64,000 nt of DNA from Serendipita indica DSM 11827 (lineage: Eukaryota > Basidiomycota > Agaricomycetes > Sebacinales > Serendipitaceae): contig CAJVGD010000022.1 of assembly GCA_910890315.1 (NCBI GenBank), positions 62,001 to 126,000 of the forward strand. Reading direction: 5' to 3'. The translations under genes and the position numbers were made by a program. This document shows positions 11,963 to 21,943 of the stretch, piece after piece (position 1 is the first letter of the stretch; every line of letters starts with the position of its first letter). The notes beneath the pieces are model-generated. The model made no database searches. It was not told the DNA's origin and worked only from the letters and a program-made list of their open reading frames with translations.

Positions 11963-13213
11963 ATGTCGACCCCAAAACCGTGGACGCGCACCTCGCTTGA
12001 AATTTGGCAGGAGATCCTCGAATTATCTATATACCCTCCTATCATCTTCTCCACCGACCCTGGACGTGATAGTCTCTGGACGATTAAAGAATTTGGGGAT
12101 ACCTCGATATACTGGGAGACCGAACGCACGAGGAATGCTCTTAGGAGAGTAAAAAAGTCGTGGGATACATACCTTCGACGCTTCGACCATCGATTCGTGG
12201 ATCTCGCTGATGTTGAACATGGCGACGTCCCGCTTGATGCAATCTGTCGCGCGATACGAATACATATCACGTATTGTGTGTGCGAGAAGCGGATTTTGCG
12301 CTTGAGTCAAATTGGAGATTCCCTTGATCAAATCAGCGAAGATGGGACGCTCAAACCGTGGAGACTACAGACGCTTTTGTTGCCTACGGATATGAGGTAT
12401 GACGACATGGAAATGGGAATATACTCATGTCTGTTTGCGCGTCCTCACCGGGTTGCAAATTTGCAAATCCTCTTCGGCGATGCCGAGGTATCTGATCTGT
12501 GGACAGTCGTGAATAATCTCCGTCGACCATTGACTCTATGTTCGTCTACACTCGATTTCTCTGTCGGAATACTGCGAGATGCGTCGAACTTATCGGCGTT
12601 GAGCGTGGACCTATACGTCAGCAGATGGATATCGGTTGATCTGCCCCGATTGAGACATCTATGGGCATGGGTAAAGCCTGACAGAAATAGCATGGATGAA
12701 TTTATCCAATGGCTAGGTAGAATAGGGCCACAGCTCGAGTCTCTCACTTGGTTCGATAACATGGCGGCAGTCGGCTTCGAGGTTGATATATGGAGATTAT
12801 GCCCCAATATCAAGTTCCTTCGCATTACCGGAAGTGCTCAGCCAGTGATGCCACCCCCACCCGGCCACCCAATCGAAGTGTATTTCGTCCACTTTCCATA
12901 CAATATGGGGGACGGGCTAACCCCTCCTATCTGTTCTATATGTGGAGGACTGCATGAACACGTCTACATTTACAAACCTCCTATCAGCGTTTTTGCTAGC
13001 GCCGGAATCAAGTTTCTATCCCTCGGGACGCCGCGGATGATGAGGATAGGTCAAACAAATCCAGACATATACGGATACCTGTGGACTGGTGATCTTTGCT
13101 TACATACGGCAACCCGTCTATACGGTATAAAACTGATAGATGAGGGTCGCCGACGTTCGAGGATTGGGTCATTGATAATCTTAAGCATTGGCGTGGCATA
13201 CATCGATCATTGA
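11963..13213 (+). CDS. F-box-like protein, main cluster family (copy 4)
   Basis: A 416-residue intronless frame and one of the most complete members. Order: F-box-like WTRTSLEIWQEILELSIYPP, then YWETERTRNALRRVKKSW, FDHRFVDLADVEHGDVPL, Cys pair YCVCEKR, Leu-rich repeats (LPRLRHLWAW), DIWRLCPNIKFL, PPPPGHPIEV, CSICGGLH and a C-terminal LCLHTATRLYGIKLID. The last 20 or so residues read RRRSRIGSLIIL, while another frame reads TFEDWV-type sequence as in copies 2 and 3, with ...NLKHW. One base appears to be missing near 13156-13157 (TT). The true tail would then run slightly past 13213 to a TGA near 13240. Most likely expressed and functional. Confidence 0.82.
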   Translation: MSTPKPWTRTSLEIWQEILELSIYPPIIFSTDPGRDSLWTIKEFGDTSIYWETERTRNALRRVKKSWDTYLRRFDHRFVDLADVEHGDVPLDAICRAIRIHITYCVCEKRILRLSQIGDSLDQISEDGTLKPWRLQTLLLPTDMRYDDMEMGIYSCLFARPHRVANLQILFGDAEVSDLWTVVNNLRRPLTLCSSTLDFSVGILRDASNLSALSVDLYVSRWISVDLPRLRHLWAWVKPDRNSMDEFIQWLGRIGPQLESLTWFDNMAAVGFEVDIWRLCPNIKFLRITGSAQPVMPPPPGHPIEVYFVHFPYNMGDGLTPPICSICGGLHEHVYIYKPPISVFASAGIKFLSLGTPRMMRIGQTNPDIYGYLWTGDLCLHTATRLYGIKLIDEGRRRSRIGSLIILSIGVAYIDH

Positions 13214-13356
13214 GGCCAAGGCGAGTAGGACTTTTCTGATGATACAATGATCTCCTGTAATTGGTTTGTCCTTACTCACATCATGGATGGCAAATTATTG
13301 TGAAACTCCATTCAATAAATCACAATATATTTTACTTTGAGACTCTAGCCAGATAA

Positions 13357-13536
13357 CACGGCATACCCCTCGTTGATTCAGATGGAGATGCATTTGATCA
13401 GGTTATAATCGGTTACTTCAAAGTGTGGAAAAGTCTCGTGTTGGTGAATCGACAAGGCAAAAGGGAGGACGAGTGCAAAACCCGCAAGCTTGGTCCCTTT
13501 CTCACAGAAAATGTATTACTTACTCTATTTCAATGA
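13357..13536 (+). pseudogene. C-terminal stump of an F-box cluster gene (a)
   Basis: A 60-codon frame beginning HGIPLVDSDGDAFDQVIIGY and continuing FKVWKS. It aligns with the C-terminal element of the cluster family (HAISLIDAIGWTFEDAIVAH in copy 3). No F-box, Leu-rich part or CxxCxxxH motif is found upstream, so this is the truncated 3' end of a lost copy. Confidence 0.6.
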
Positions 13537-13859
13537 TAATCTCTTTAATTTGTTGTGTTTAATTTGGCAAGGAAGGTGTGTGGTAGCCAAAGAGCATATT
13601 GCGATCACTATCTCCTAGGATTCGAGGAGCTGGGACTTGAGGCATCTATGACCACCCTGTTATTACACGAGGAGGTGCATAAACCTTCCACGCTCATTGC
13701 TATATATGCATGCCGGGAGAGATACTGTGAACAGTTTTTAGCACACAGACTACGAGATGGAGATAGCATGTTATATATACCAAATAAGGCATGTAGCTTA
13801 ATCGTCTCTGTCTCATCTTCAGTCAGTCCGAGTCGCTAATGAAAAGTTCACTATGGAAA

Positions 13860-14159
13860 GCCAGACCGCTCTTACAAATGTCCCTTTTGCACCCAAAAGC
13901 ATCTCTTTAGGGTACAATTTTCCAGCGCTATTCCCAAGGTTGTCCATGGAGGGATTCGACGACTGGAGCTGGCTTCAGATGGCGTCCGATTTTAGCCGGC
14001 AGCTGGTCAATGGATAGCAGTATACTCTGCTTCTGGGCACGCACCAAGTCTCATGCGATGCCTTTAGTCGACTCAAGTGGAGAGACGTTCGAGCACGCTG
14101 TAGTCGCTCGCCTGAAAGAGTGGAAAGGCAAGCAAAATCGACGAAATGCTGTATATTAA
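13860..14159 (+). pseudogene. C-terminal stump of an F-box cluster gene (b)
   Basis: The first part reads CPFCTQKHLFRVQFSSAIPK and then RRLELA, which matches CSYCGRRH...FTSILPEIV...VLELS of copy 3. After a frame change it reads FWARTKSHAMPLVDSSGETF, then EHAVVARLKEWK and a TAA at 14157-14159. It is a second truncated remnant, about 320 bp after the first. It shows that the array once had at least two more copies between 13.2 and 14.7 kb. Even this remnant retains the Cys/His motif. Confidence 0.62.
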
Positions 14160-14679
14160 TGTCACCTCCTCTCTGTTTATAAGAACATTTTATCTTTGGA
14201 CATCATGTAGCCTACCCGATTCCCACGTCTCGTGTAATTTTCTTGAAATCACCATCAACATAGATCCTATATGGTTCACACAACGTCCTCGTAAAATTAG
14301 ACCCGAATTTCGGGAGCTTGAAGATGAGCATCAAAGACTCGGGAAGGGTTCTTAGACTTCTGTAAGACCGGAAATGTGGACGACACCTTCTATTCGCCTT
14401 TGAACCTCACGCAATGCCAATCATCGACGACAAAAATCTCCTCCGTAGAAGCATAGGAACGCCATGTCATCTTTTGCTAGGGACATTTCCCGAGCCTTCT
14501 TTGAGGCTTCTCTCCTGACAAGCTATGCAGCAAAGGTAAATATCCCAGGGATCTACAAACAAGTCTCTAGTTATCGTCAAATTCCGGGTATTACTACAAA
14601 TGTGGAGGAATCCGAAATGATGCCGGCGTCTGCCAGTCTCTACCCACGCTATAGTTCTGTATCTTGATCACCCCCAACT
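14160..14679. other. Gene-free stretch in the F-box array
   Basis: About 520 nt between a pseudogene stump and the next intact F-box gene. Open frames are short and match nothing I recognise; no repeat or RNA gene seen. Confidence 0.45.
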
Positions 14680-15885
14680 ATGTCGCCTATCCTAACTGAC
14701 AGAATTCCCGTAGAAATATGGCAGAGAATCTTGCGTTTCGCCATTCATGTCCCAGTCTTCTTCGAGACCGATCCTACAGTGGTCTACGGAGCAAGCGCGT
14801 TCCCAACTTACTGCGACGACCGTCAGTATTGGGACATGGAACGGGAGAGAAATGCATTTCAGCGTGTATGTTTCTCGTGGTACTCCTATCTGCGCGCTTT
14901 TGATCATAGGCTTGTCTACATCTCCGACGTCCTCCATGGCGTCGTTCCGGCAGAGTCGCTCCGTCGAGCATATCGAATTTACATCTCTATGTGCAAAAGG
15001 CAGTGTAGGAAATGCAGGAAAGCGGACTCTCATGAAGGATGGACCGTACCTGCTCCTCGGTCTGGTCGGAGGGAAACATGGAATTTGGAGATCCTGGAAA
15101 TGGATGCCGAGTGGGACATACTAATTGAGTATCTATCTCGGCATAACCGGCTGGCCAATTTGGGCGCTCTTATACGTCGCAATCACCAGCACAATACCAA
15201 ATTGGAATCAATATGCAGCTTGCGATTTTACTATGGCTTACGCGGCAACGAAATGCAACACTTGAACAACATTACCACCTTGCAGCTTCAATCGGTCGAA
15301 TGGCTTCGCTCCCATTCATTACCTCAACTGCGTCACCTCTCGATATATCTGCATACAGCAGCTTTACCAGAGTTTGTGACATGGCTTCAAGACCACGGCT
15401 ATAGACTATTGACATTGTACTGCCAAGGCATATTTAGCAAATTTGATGTGACACCTTCAATATGGCTCCTCTGTCCAGAGGCGACGGCTCTACAATTACC
15501 ACCGACATTCAAATGGATACCTCCACCATCAAGCCATCCCATTACACACCTTCGACTTGATCTTGCTCTGCGCCTCAATCTCGAAGAGGAAGCGTGTTCA
15601 TATTGTGGAACAGCACACCCTGGAGTAATGGAGTTTCCTGTTCTCTCTGTTGAAGAGTTTATCGACTCAGGTATATGCCAAGCTGCCTTTAATGATAGTT
15701 GGAGTTGGATGGTCAGAGGGTTTTCGGTTCCGACCGACATACTGTGTCTCGTAGCGATACTACGTATGCACGGAGTCCTATTGGTTGACAAGGATCACCT
15801 GACAATCGAAGATTACTGGGTCGCCGAGCTCGAGGTAGCCCGCTGGGGCATTCGTGATTATACTAATGTCCTTTTCGGTTTCTAA
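14680..15885 (+). CDS. F-box-like protein, main cluster family (copy 5, intact)
   Basis: A single uninterrupted frame of 401 residues. It begins MSPILTDRIPVEIWQRILRF (F-box-like), then YWDMERERNAFQRVCFSW, AFDHRLVYISDVLHGVVP, and a rich Cys cluster (CKRQCRKCRK) where other copies have two or three Cys. Leu-rich segments include LPQLRHLSIYL and TWLQDHGYRLLTLYCQG. ICLLCPEATAL-like and PPPSSHPITHL elements follow, then CSYCGTAHPG and the tail LTIEDYWVAELEVARWG. It forms a subgroup with the next two copies (DR/GxIPTEIWQ, AYRIY, LRFYxG). With no break it serves as the reference for judging lesions in the others. Candidate SCF substrate adaptor; the substrate is unknown. Confidence 0.85.
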   Translation: MSPILTDRIPVEIWQRILRFAIHVPVFFETDPTVVYGASAFPTYCDDRQYWDMERERNAFQRVCFSWYSYLRAFDHRLVYISDVLHGVVPAESLRRAYRIYISMCKRQCRKCRKADSHEGWTVPAPRSGRRETWNLEILEMDAEWDILIEYLSRHNRLANLGALIRRNHQHNTKLESICSLRFYYGLRGNEMQHLNNITTLQLQSVEWLRSHSLPQLRHLSIYLHTAALPEFVTWLQDHGYRLLTLYCQGIFSKFDVTPSIWLLCPEATALQLPPTFKWIPPPSSHPITHLRLDLALRLNLEEEACSYCGTAHPGVMEFPVLSVEEFIDSGICQAAFNDSWSWMVRGFSVPTDILCLVAILRMHGVLLVDKDHLTIEDYWVAELEVARWGIRDYTNVLFGF

Positions 15886-16197
15886 CCTTTTAATACTTAT
15901 TGTTTCTAGATAGTCAATAGAATGTATCTTGGATCGACTTCGAAGCGAAGCAGCTAGTCTTCATATCTTGTGAAGTTCTTGCATGCATATACAAGCCAAT
16001 GGTATAGCATACGATATCTTTTGGTTCATTCTTTATCTATGTCATATTGTACTCACGTGCGTATAAAGTGCGCAACAGAACCTCGTTTACACGATAGACA
16101 GTGAGGTGCTCACCGCTAACCATCACCTAACTGGGAACTTGGAAGACCCTTGATGAGAGACTGGCTTGACCCATACTACAACTTGATCCTCACCGCA
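15886..16197. other. Intergenic, F-box array
   Basis: Just over 300 nt holding the 3' end of copy 5 and the promoter of copy 6; nothing else recognised. Confidence 0.4.
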
Positions 16198-17417
16198 ATG
16201 TCGTCAACGCCAAGTGGCCTGATTCCGACAGAAATCTGGCAGAAGGTTCTACGTTTGCCCTTTATGTCCCTATTTTCTTTGAGGAAGACCCCACAACAGT
16301 CTACGGAGCTGAGGCATTGCCAAGCTATTGCGATGCCCGCCGGTATTGGGAAACTGAGAAGGAAAGGAACACCTTACAGCATGTGTGCTTCTCTTGGGAT
16401 ACCTATCTGCGCAGTTTTGAATACAGATTAGTCTGCATCTCAGATATTCTCCACGGCCTCGTTCAACCGGAGTCGCTGCACCGCGCGTACCGTATTTACG
16501 CCGGCTCATGCGATAGGAAGGTGTGTAAAATATGTAAAGGGGTGGATTTTGGAGACGCATGGGCTGCGGTTGCTCCTCTGCCCGATTGTAGGAAGCCCTG
16601 GAACCTAGAGATCTTGGAGATTGACGTCCAGTGGGATGAAAAATCGGGAGCTTTTATCGAATATATTTCCCAGGATGACCGTCTCGCCAACGTCGGCGCT
16701 ATTGTACGCCGTGGTCATCAATTGAGCACCAAACTGGAATCAATCAGCGATTTGCGATTCTATTGCGGCACACATAGCAGCAAGCTACAATGTCTGGGTA
16801 ATATGACGACGTTGCATGCTCGTTCCGCCGAATGGCTTTCCCATTCCTTGCCACAACTCTGCCATCTCTCAATTTCGATCGACGTAGCGTCTTTCCCACT
16901 TTTTGTGGAATGGCTTCGATAGTACGAGTATAAGTTGCGATCACTTTTCTGTCGCAACTTTATGTCCAAGTGCGACATAGATCCCTCGATATGGATCGTC
17001 TGTCCAGAGGTGACCGCCTTACAACTGCCACCATCGTTCAAGTGGACAAAACCACCTCCCAATCATCCTATCACATACCTTCGCCTCGTTCTTTCCCTCC
17101 GTATCAACATCGAAGGAGAGATCCTTTGTTCCTATTGTGGAAGAGCCCACCCAGGAATGTTGGAGTTCCTGGGAATGTCCGTTCAAGATATTATCGATGC
17201 AGGTATATCTCGACCGGCTTTTCATGACACGTGGACTTGGGCCTTCAGGGGTTACTATGTTCAAACTAATATATTTTGCCTCGTAGCAGAGCTTCGTGGA
17301 CATGACATCCTACTTGTGGACAGGGACCACTTGACGATGGAAGATTACTTGGTGTCCGAACTAGAGATAGTCCGCCGTGGCGTCCGTCCTTATACAAATC
17401 CCCTTGGTTATTTCTAG
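16198..17417 (+). pseudogene. F-box-like gene, main cluster family (copy 6, broken)
   Basis: The start MSSTPSGLIPTEIWQKVL aligns with copies 5 and 7. The frame shifts at TTT 16254-16256; one added T gives LRFALYVPIFFEEDP, as expected. The second frame is then well preserved: YWETEKERNTLQHVCFSW, Cys cluster CDRKVCKICKG, LPQLCHLSISI, VEWLR. It is interrupted by TAG at 16920-16922, where paralogues read WLQDHG, and continues in the same frame through CPEVTALQLPPSFKW, NHPITYLRL, CSYCGRAHPG and MEDYLVSELEIVRRGVR to the stop at 17417. The shift may be a sequence error; the stop looks real. Strong conservation on both sides of the stop suggests very recent inactivation, or expression of a truncated F-box half. 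Confidence 0.72.
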
Positions 17418-17953
17418 TGTTGCATGTACGTTTAACCGGAACTTGTCACTGAAGTTGGGCGAAGGATGTTGGTGAGTGATAAGTAAGCGGGATCCTAGTT
17501 CCGAGACACTAGTGCAATCAACACAGCAAAGCTGAAGATAGTGCTTCGATGTGGCCCAACATTCAAACTTTCACCCGATTTTTAGGCTCTAGTAGCTCCT
17601 CTGCCTCCTTGAATGACATCAATACAAGCTCTTTGGTAGTTATTTTATATATGCCTCAGATCGCAGGACAAGGTACACCGACTCATCTTACTAGACCTAG
17701 TTGATGGCATGCATTCCTACTGAGAAATGTATCAGGAAGAGTGTGGAGTTTGGTTTTGATTGAGAATATTCAGTCAGTCTATGTTCTCAGACAAACCTCC
17801 TTACTCGAAACGTATGAGACAGCGTATTCCTATCAGAAGCAGCAAGCATGTGGCGTAAGCCCACTCACTACCCTCAGAAATGAAGTATGGCCAGCCTCGA
17901 ATTTGGATCTGGGCACGGTCGCGGGTGGTTTGACATCTTGACTGCTCGCCACA
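17418..17953. other. Intergenic, F-box array
   Basis: About 540 nt between copies 6 and 7. No coding segment with family similarity was found on either strand. Confidence 0.45.
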
Positions 17954-19141
17954 ATGTCATCTGCACCAAGCGACCGTATTCCGACGGAGATCTGGCAGAA
18001 AATCCTGCGCTTCGCTATATACGTTCCCATCTTCCTCGAGATCGACCCTGCGACGGTCCATGGAGCAGAGGCAATCCCAAAGTACTGCGACGATCGCCAA
18101 TACTGGGATACTGAGCGAGATAAAAACGCATTACAGCGCGTTTGCTTCGCGTGGAACGTTTACCTACGTCGTTTTCAACATAGATTTGTCCGCCTTGCCG
18201 ACGTCTTCCATGGATTTGTTCCAGTCGAATCGCTCTGCCGTGCATATCGTATTTACGCCGGAGATTGCGAGACTGGCGCTTGCGTGGCATGCTGGCGTGT
18301 TGACATCAATCAGGAATGGAATATACCTATTCACCAATCTGATGGAAAGGAAATAGTCTGGAACCTGGAGATAGTAGAGATAGAAATTGATTGCGAAAAC
18401 TTCATCGACTACCTTTGCCAGGATAATCGTCTCGCCAATTTGAGTGCCGTTGTACGTAGCGGGTACCAGTTCCCCAAACTCGAACAACTCTGTAACTTGC
18501 GGTTCTACTGTGGCGTTCGCGATGATATGCTACAACATTCAAGCAACATTACAACCTTGCACGTTGCTAACATGACGCGATTCTTCTCCCATTTTTTGCC
18601 TCAGCTACGCCATCTCTCTATCTACCTGAGCCCAAGGACATCACCAGAATTTGTGGAATGGCTTCAAGATCATGGTTCCAGGTTACTTACACTTTCTATC
18701 TCAGGTGGCCTTAATGCGTTGTACGACATATATCATTCTATATGGACTTTCTGTCCGGAGTTGACCACCTTACATTTGCGCATAAGGTCCAAATGGACAG
18801 CTCCCCCACTAAACCATCCTATCAAGGATCTTTGCTCTGGTCATCTTCATCCTAACGCCAAAAGACAACCTTGTGCATATTGTGGGAGGGCGCATCCGTA
18901 CATTATGGATCCCCCCGTTCAGGACCTCCTCGATGCAGGTATCCCCACAGTTGCCCTTCTCCATGCCTGGAATATTGTTTTTCGATATACCAACATACCA
19001 TGTGTCGCAGCAATATTACGTGTACATGGAATCTCACTCGTAGACAGAAACCGTCTGACGGTAGTGGACTACTGGGTGTCTCAACTGGAGACAATACGTC
19101 GGGGTGTCCGTGGCTATGACAAGAAATTCTTTGCCTTTTAG
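17954..19141 (+). CDS. F-box-like protein, main cluster family (copy 7, intact)
   Basis: An intact intronless frame of 395 residues. It begins MSSAPSDRIPTEIWQKILRF, then YWDTERDKNALQRVCFAW, RFQHRFVRLADVFHGFVP, AYRIYAGDCETGACVACW (Cys cluster), LRFYCGVRDDML, LPQLRHLSIYL, VEWLQDHGSRLLTL, the WTFCPELTTL element, NHPIKDL, CAYCGRAHP, and a C-terminal HGISLVDRNRLTVVDYW followed by VSQLETIRRGVRG. It is clearly the nearest relative of copies 5 and 6 in this window, which implies local tandem duplication. It lies 189 nt from the 3' end of the convergent P450 gene. Confidence 0.85.
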   Translation: MSSAPSDRIPTEIWQKILRFAIYVPIFLEIDPATVHGAEAIPKYCDDRQYWDTERDKNALQRVCFAWNVYLRRFQHRFVRLADVFHGFVPVESLCRAYRIYAGDCETGACVACWRVDINQEWNIPIHQSDGKEIVWNLEIVEIEIDCENFIDYLCQDNRLANLSAVVRSGYQFPKLEQLCNLRFYCGVRDDMLQHSSNITTLHVANMTRFFSHFLPQLRHLSIYLSPRTSPEFVEWLQDHGSRLLTLSISGGLNALYDIYHSIWTFCPELTTLHLRIRSKWTAPPLNHPIKDLCSGHLHPNAKRQPCAYCGRAHPYIMDPPVQDLLDAGIPTVALLHAWNIVFRYTNIPCVAAILRVHGISLVDRNRLTVVDYWVSQLETIRRGVRGYDKKFFAF

Positions 19142-19330
19142 CTTCTCTCATTGTACTCGTTTTGGTGTATCAACTCTATTTGTGTTCCATCAAGTTGTCG
19201 CCCATTGGTATTCAGCTAAGCCTTTGAGCTCATGTAATAGTGATCCAGCTCCAAGAGCACCTCTATAGGTCTTATAGTATACAGTACGCGTAAATACGAG
19301 AATAAGTACAAAACGAGCTCAACTCGCTTC

Positions 19331-21626
19331 TCATCCAACCACACGTGTGGTCAACCAAACACCCCCTTCGACAAACATGCTCAAATGGCTCTTGGGCCAT
19401 ATACGTTCAACAGCCCGTCGCGGGCTGACCCCAGTCGGTGTCGACGAGGGTACGTTTCTCGGATCGACGCGTCCTAATCCTTGCTCTCTCGCTACATGAA
19501 GTGGAAGCACGTCCGCGCTGGACTTTTCCGGGACAGACGACGATGTTTCTTGTCTCCATATTGCCGGCGGTCGTGCAGACGGTGGGATAGCCGCCTCATC
19601 GAGAACCAGTATCCTCTTGGAAACGGTGTTGGTATTGATGGACAGTGCGGACGGAGTCGGGATGGAAGAAGCGGACGACGACGAGGTCGGAGGCGTCGAG
19701 CGTACCGATGTCGAGGAAAGCCGTTGGACGAATCGAGTGAGAAAGACGCCAAGTTCAGCATATGCGAGCTGTTGTCCAAGGCAGCTCCTGGGTCCAGCAT
19801 TAAACGGCAAAAAGGCAAACAGCTTCCTCTCGCCGTCCTTACTCTCCTTGAGATCCTTGCCCCTCACTTGTTCCATGAACCGCTCGGGTCGAAACACATT
19901 TGCGTCTGGACCCCACAGGTTGGGCGAACGATGGAGATGGAAGATGGAGTAGGTGATGCTCGTGCCAGGCGGGACATAGAATCGTTGGCCATTTGAATCT
20001 GTCCAAACTCGTTCGTGGATCGAATCACGTAGATTGAGGGGAATGGCTGGGAAGAGTCGTAGTGTCTCGTTGATAACTGCGCGGAGGTATGGCATACGGC
20101 GGAGCGAGTCGAGTGTGGGCTCGTTGCAAGAGGTCGACCCAAGTATGTCTGATACTTCCTTGGCCAGCTTTTCTAACACTTCTGGGTGTTGCGAGAGCAA
20201 ATATGTCGCAAAGGTGATGGATGACGCCGTGGTGTCGCGACCCGCGATCAGAATGTTGATCAACTCGTCTTGGATGAGTTCAATATCTAGAAACCAAGTT
20301 AGCTGGAGAAGTTTTCTTAAAGCGATACGCACCATCCGAGACGGTAACCAAGTGATCCAACAGGGTCTCGACATCCTCTCCCGTCCTCTCATCCGACGAA
20401 GCAAAGTCGCTGGGCCCGGTTCCAAATACAAACTCCTTTCGAGCCTTGGCATCTCGCCTTGCCAGCGCCTTTTCGACGATCCCCCTGACAAACCGCCGAA
20501 TGACAATCACATCCTGCTTTGTCGAATCCTTGGTAATCTCAAGCAGCGGCCAAAGACTACCAGAGCGTAAACGGGATGCAATGGTATAGAGTGCCGACGT
20601 AAAGGCGGTTGGAAATGATTTGCCCGTTTGATGATCGTGAGAGATATTATCTAGTGTGTTGGTACCGTTGCTGAGCGGGAGAATGGTTTCCGACGACTTG
20701 CCCTTTGAAGAGGCCACATTCGACGACGACGGAGATGGAGACGGAGTCGTGATGGGAGACGGGAGGGCCGCGTCCAAGCTGTGTACGCAGGTACCGAATA
20801 GAAATTCCGTTGCGGCATCCAAAGTGAATTTCGAGGCGAGGTCTTGAATGTCGACCGACGCGTGCAAACTCGCCTTGTCAAAGAGGTCGAGGGCCTTGTC
20901 CGCGTGACGCACAAAGGTTGGTACGATACGCGTCAACTTGTCTCGGGTAAAGAATGGACGTGACATGCTTCTGTGGAATCGCCAGAGGTCGCCGTTTGTG
21001 TTAAAGACACCCGAACCGAGGACAGAGTGCATCGCGCTGGTGACCTGAGCTCCTAATAATAAGGACCCAGTTAGAAATGGGGAAGAGGAGTGGAAAATGA
21101 GATGTACCTTTGATATAGTTTGCGTGATCCGTCGTAAGGATTTCTCGGATGATCGCGGGGTCTGCGGTGAATGCGGTATTATGCCAGAAAAGCTTGACGC
21201 CATACGACTCGACGCCCAGTTGGTTCATGATCCGTCCAGCAATATCACCTGGGTATCCGCTCTTCCATATCCCGAGCCACTGTCGCAAGAGGTCGAAGTT
21301 GCCTGGCCATCGTCCACTGACGGCAGGGAGGAGCTGGGCGTTGAGTTGTCGGGCACGGTAAATGTAGTAAAGGGATAGAATGTGGGTGTAGAGGATGTGT
21401 AGCATTAGAACGAGCAGAGATCCAAGGACGGTGTAGCAGCCCCATCCCAAATGGACGTCTATTCGTGGAAAACAGTGTTCTACTGCTCTGTAAAGTAGGT
21501 GGGAAGGTAGAGAAACTTTGATGAGAAAGGAGATGATGAGACGGATGCCTGGAGTGCCATATGCGCTGAGTCTACTGTCACTCTATGGTCAGCGAGCATT
21601 TCTCAACAAGCATCTACGCACTTCAT
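19331..21626 (-). CDS. Cytochrome P450, CYP63-like
   Basis: Haem-thiolate monooxygenase, ER membrane-anchored. Four exons join in frame: ATG-AA at 21626, then exon 2 (MK-LSAYGTPGIRL, N-terminal membrane helix LGSLLVLMLHILYTHILSLY), exon 3 from 21052 (WRFHRSMSRPFFTRD, a CYP63-type motif) and exon 4 to the stop at 19331. The oxygen-binding helix is AGRDTTAS, the ExxR motif is NETLRLFP, and the haem-binding loop is FNAGPRSCLGQQ with the Cys ligand. About 710 residues, longer than usual, because of a Ser/Pro-rich insert (PSPITTPSPSPSSS) before the oxygen-binding helix and a Ser/Thr-rich insert after the haem loop. CYP63 enzymes of white-rot fungi oxidise alkanes and aromatics; the substrate here is unknown. 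No lesion seen. Confidence 0.88.
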
Positions 21627-21943
21627 GATGATACAGAGTGGATAGCTGGGTCTACCAGCGAGTATGAGCACAGCGGCGGGAGGGGAAGAGTCCAAGGTTG
21701 ATGTCGTCGCCACGCCCGACATGGCCGTCATTTTTCAACCCGCCATGCCCGCCATCGCCCAGCTTACCAAATACGTCGGTCTACGGTGTATTCGGGCGAT
21801 TCCAGTTCATTTATCACCGACAACAGCGAATACCACCCGAGGAACAAGACCGACTCCAACGCTGGCACTGACCTTGACCCGCATTTCATCGCCTTCTCTC
21901 ACTAAAAAAACACCAAAGACGCTGATATCCTAAAATAGTGAAT

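Noticed and set aside
9324-19141. The F-box array as a mobile-element or CRISPR-like repeat
   Set aside because: Repeat units are diverged protein-coding genes, without terminal repeats, target-site duplications or regular spacers.
21664-21933. A 90-codon plus-strand open frame between the P450 and F-box starts
   Set aside because: No domain, paralogue or signal; it occupies the shared promoter interval of two divergent genes.
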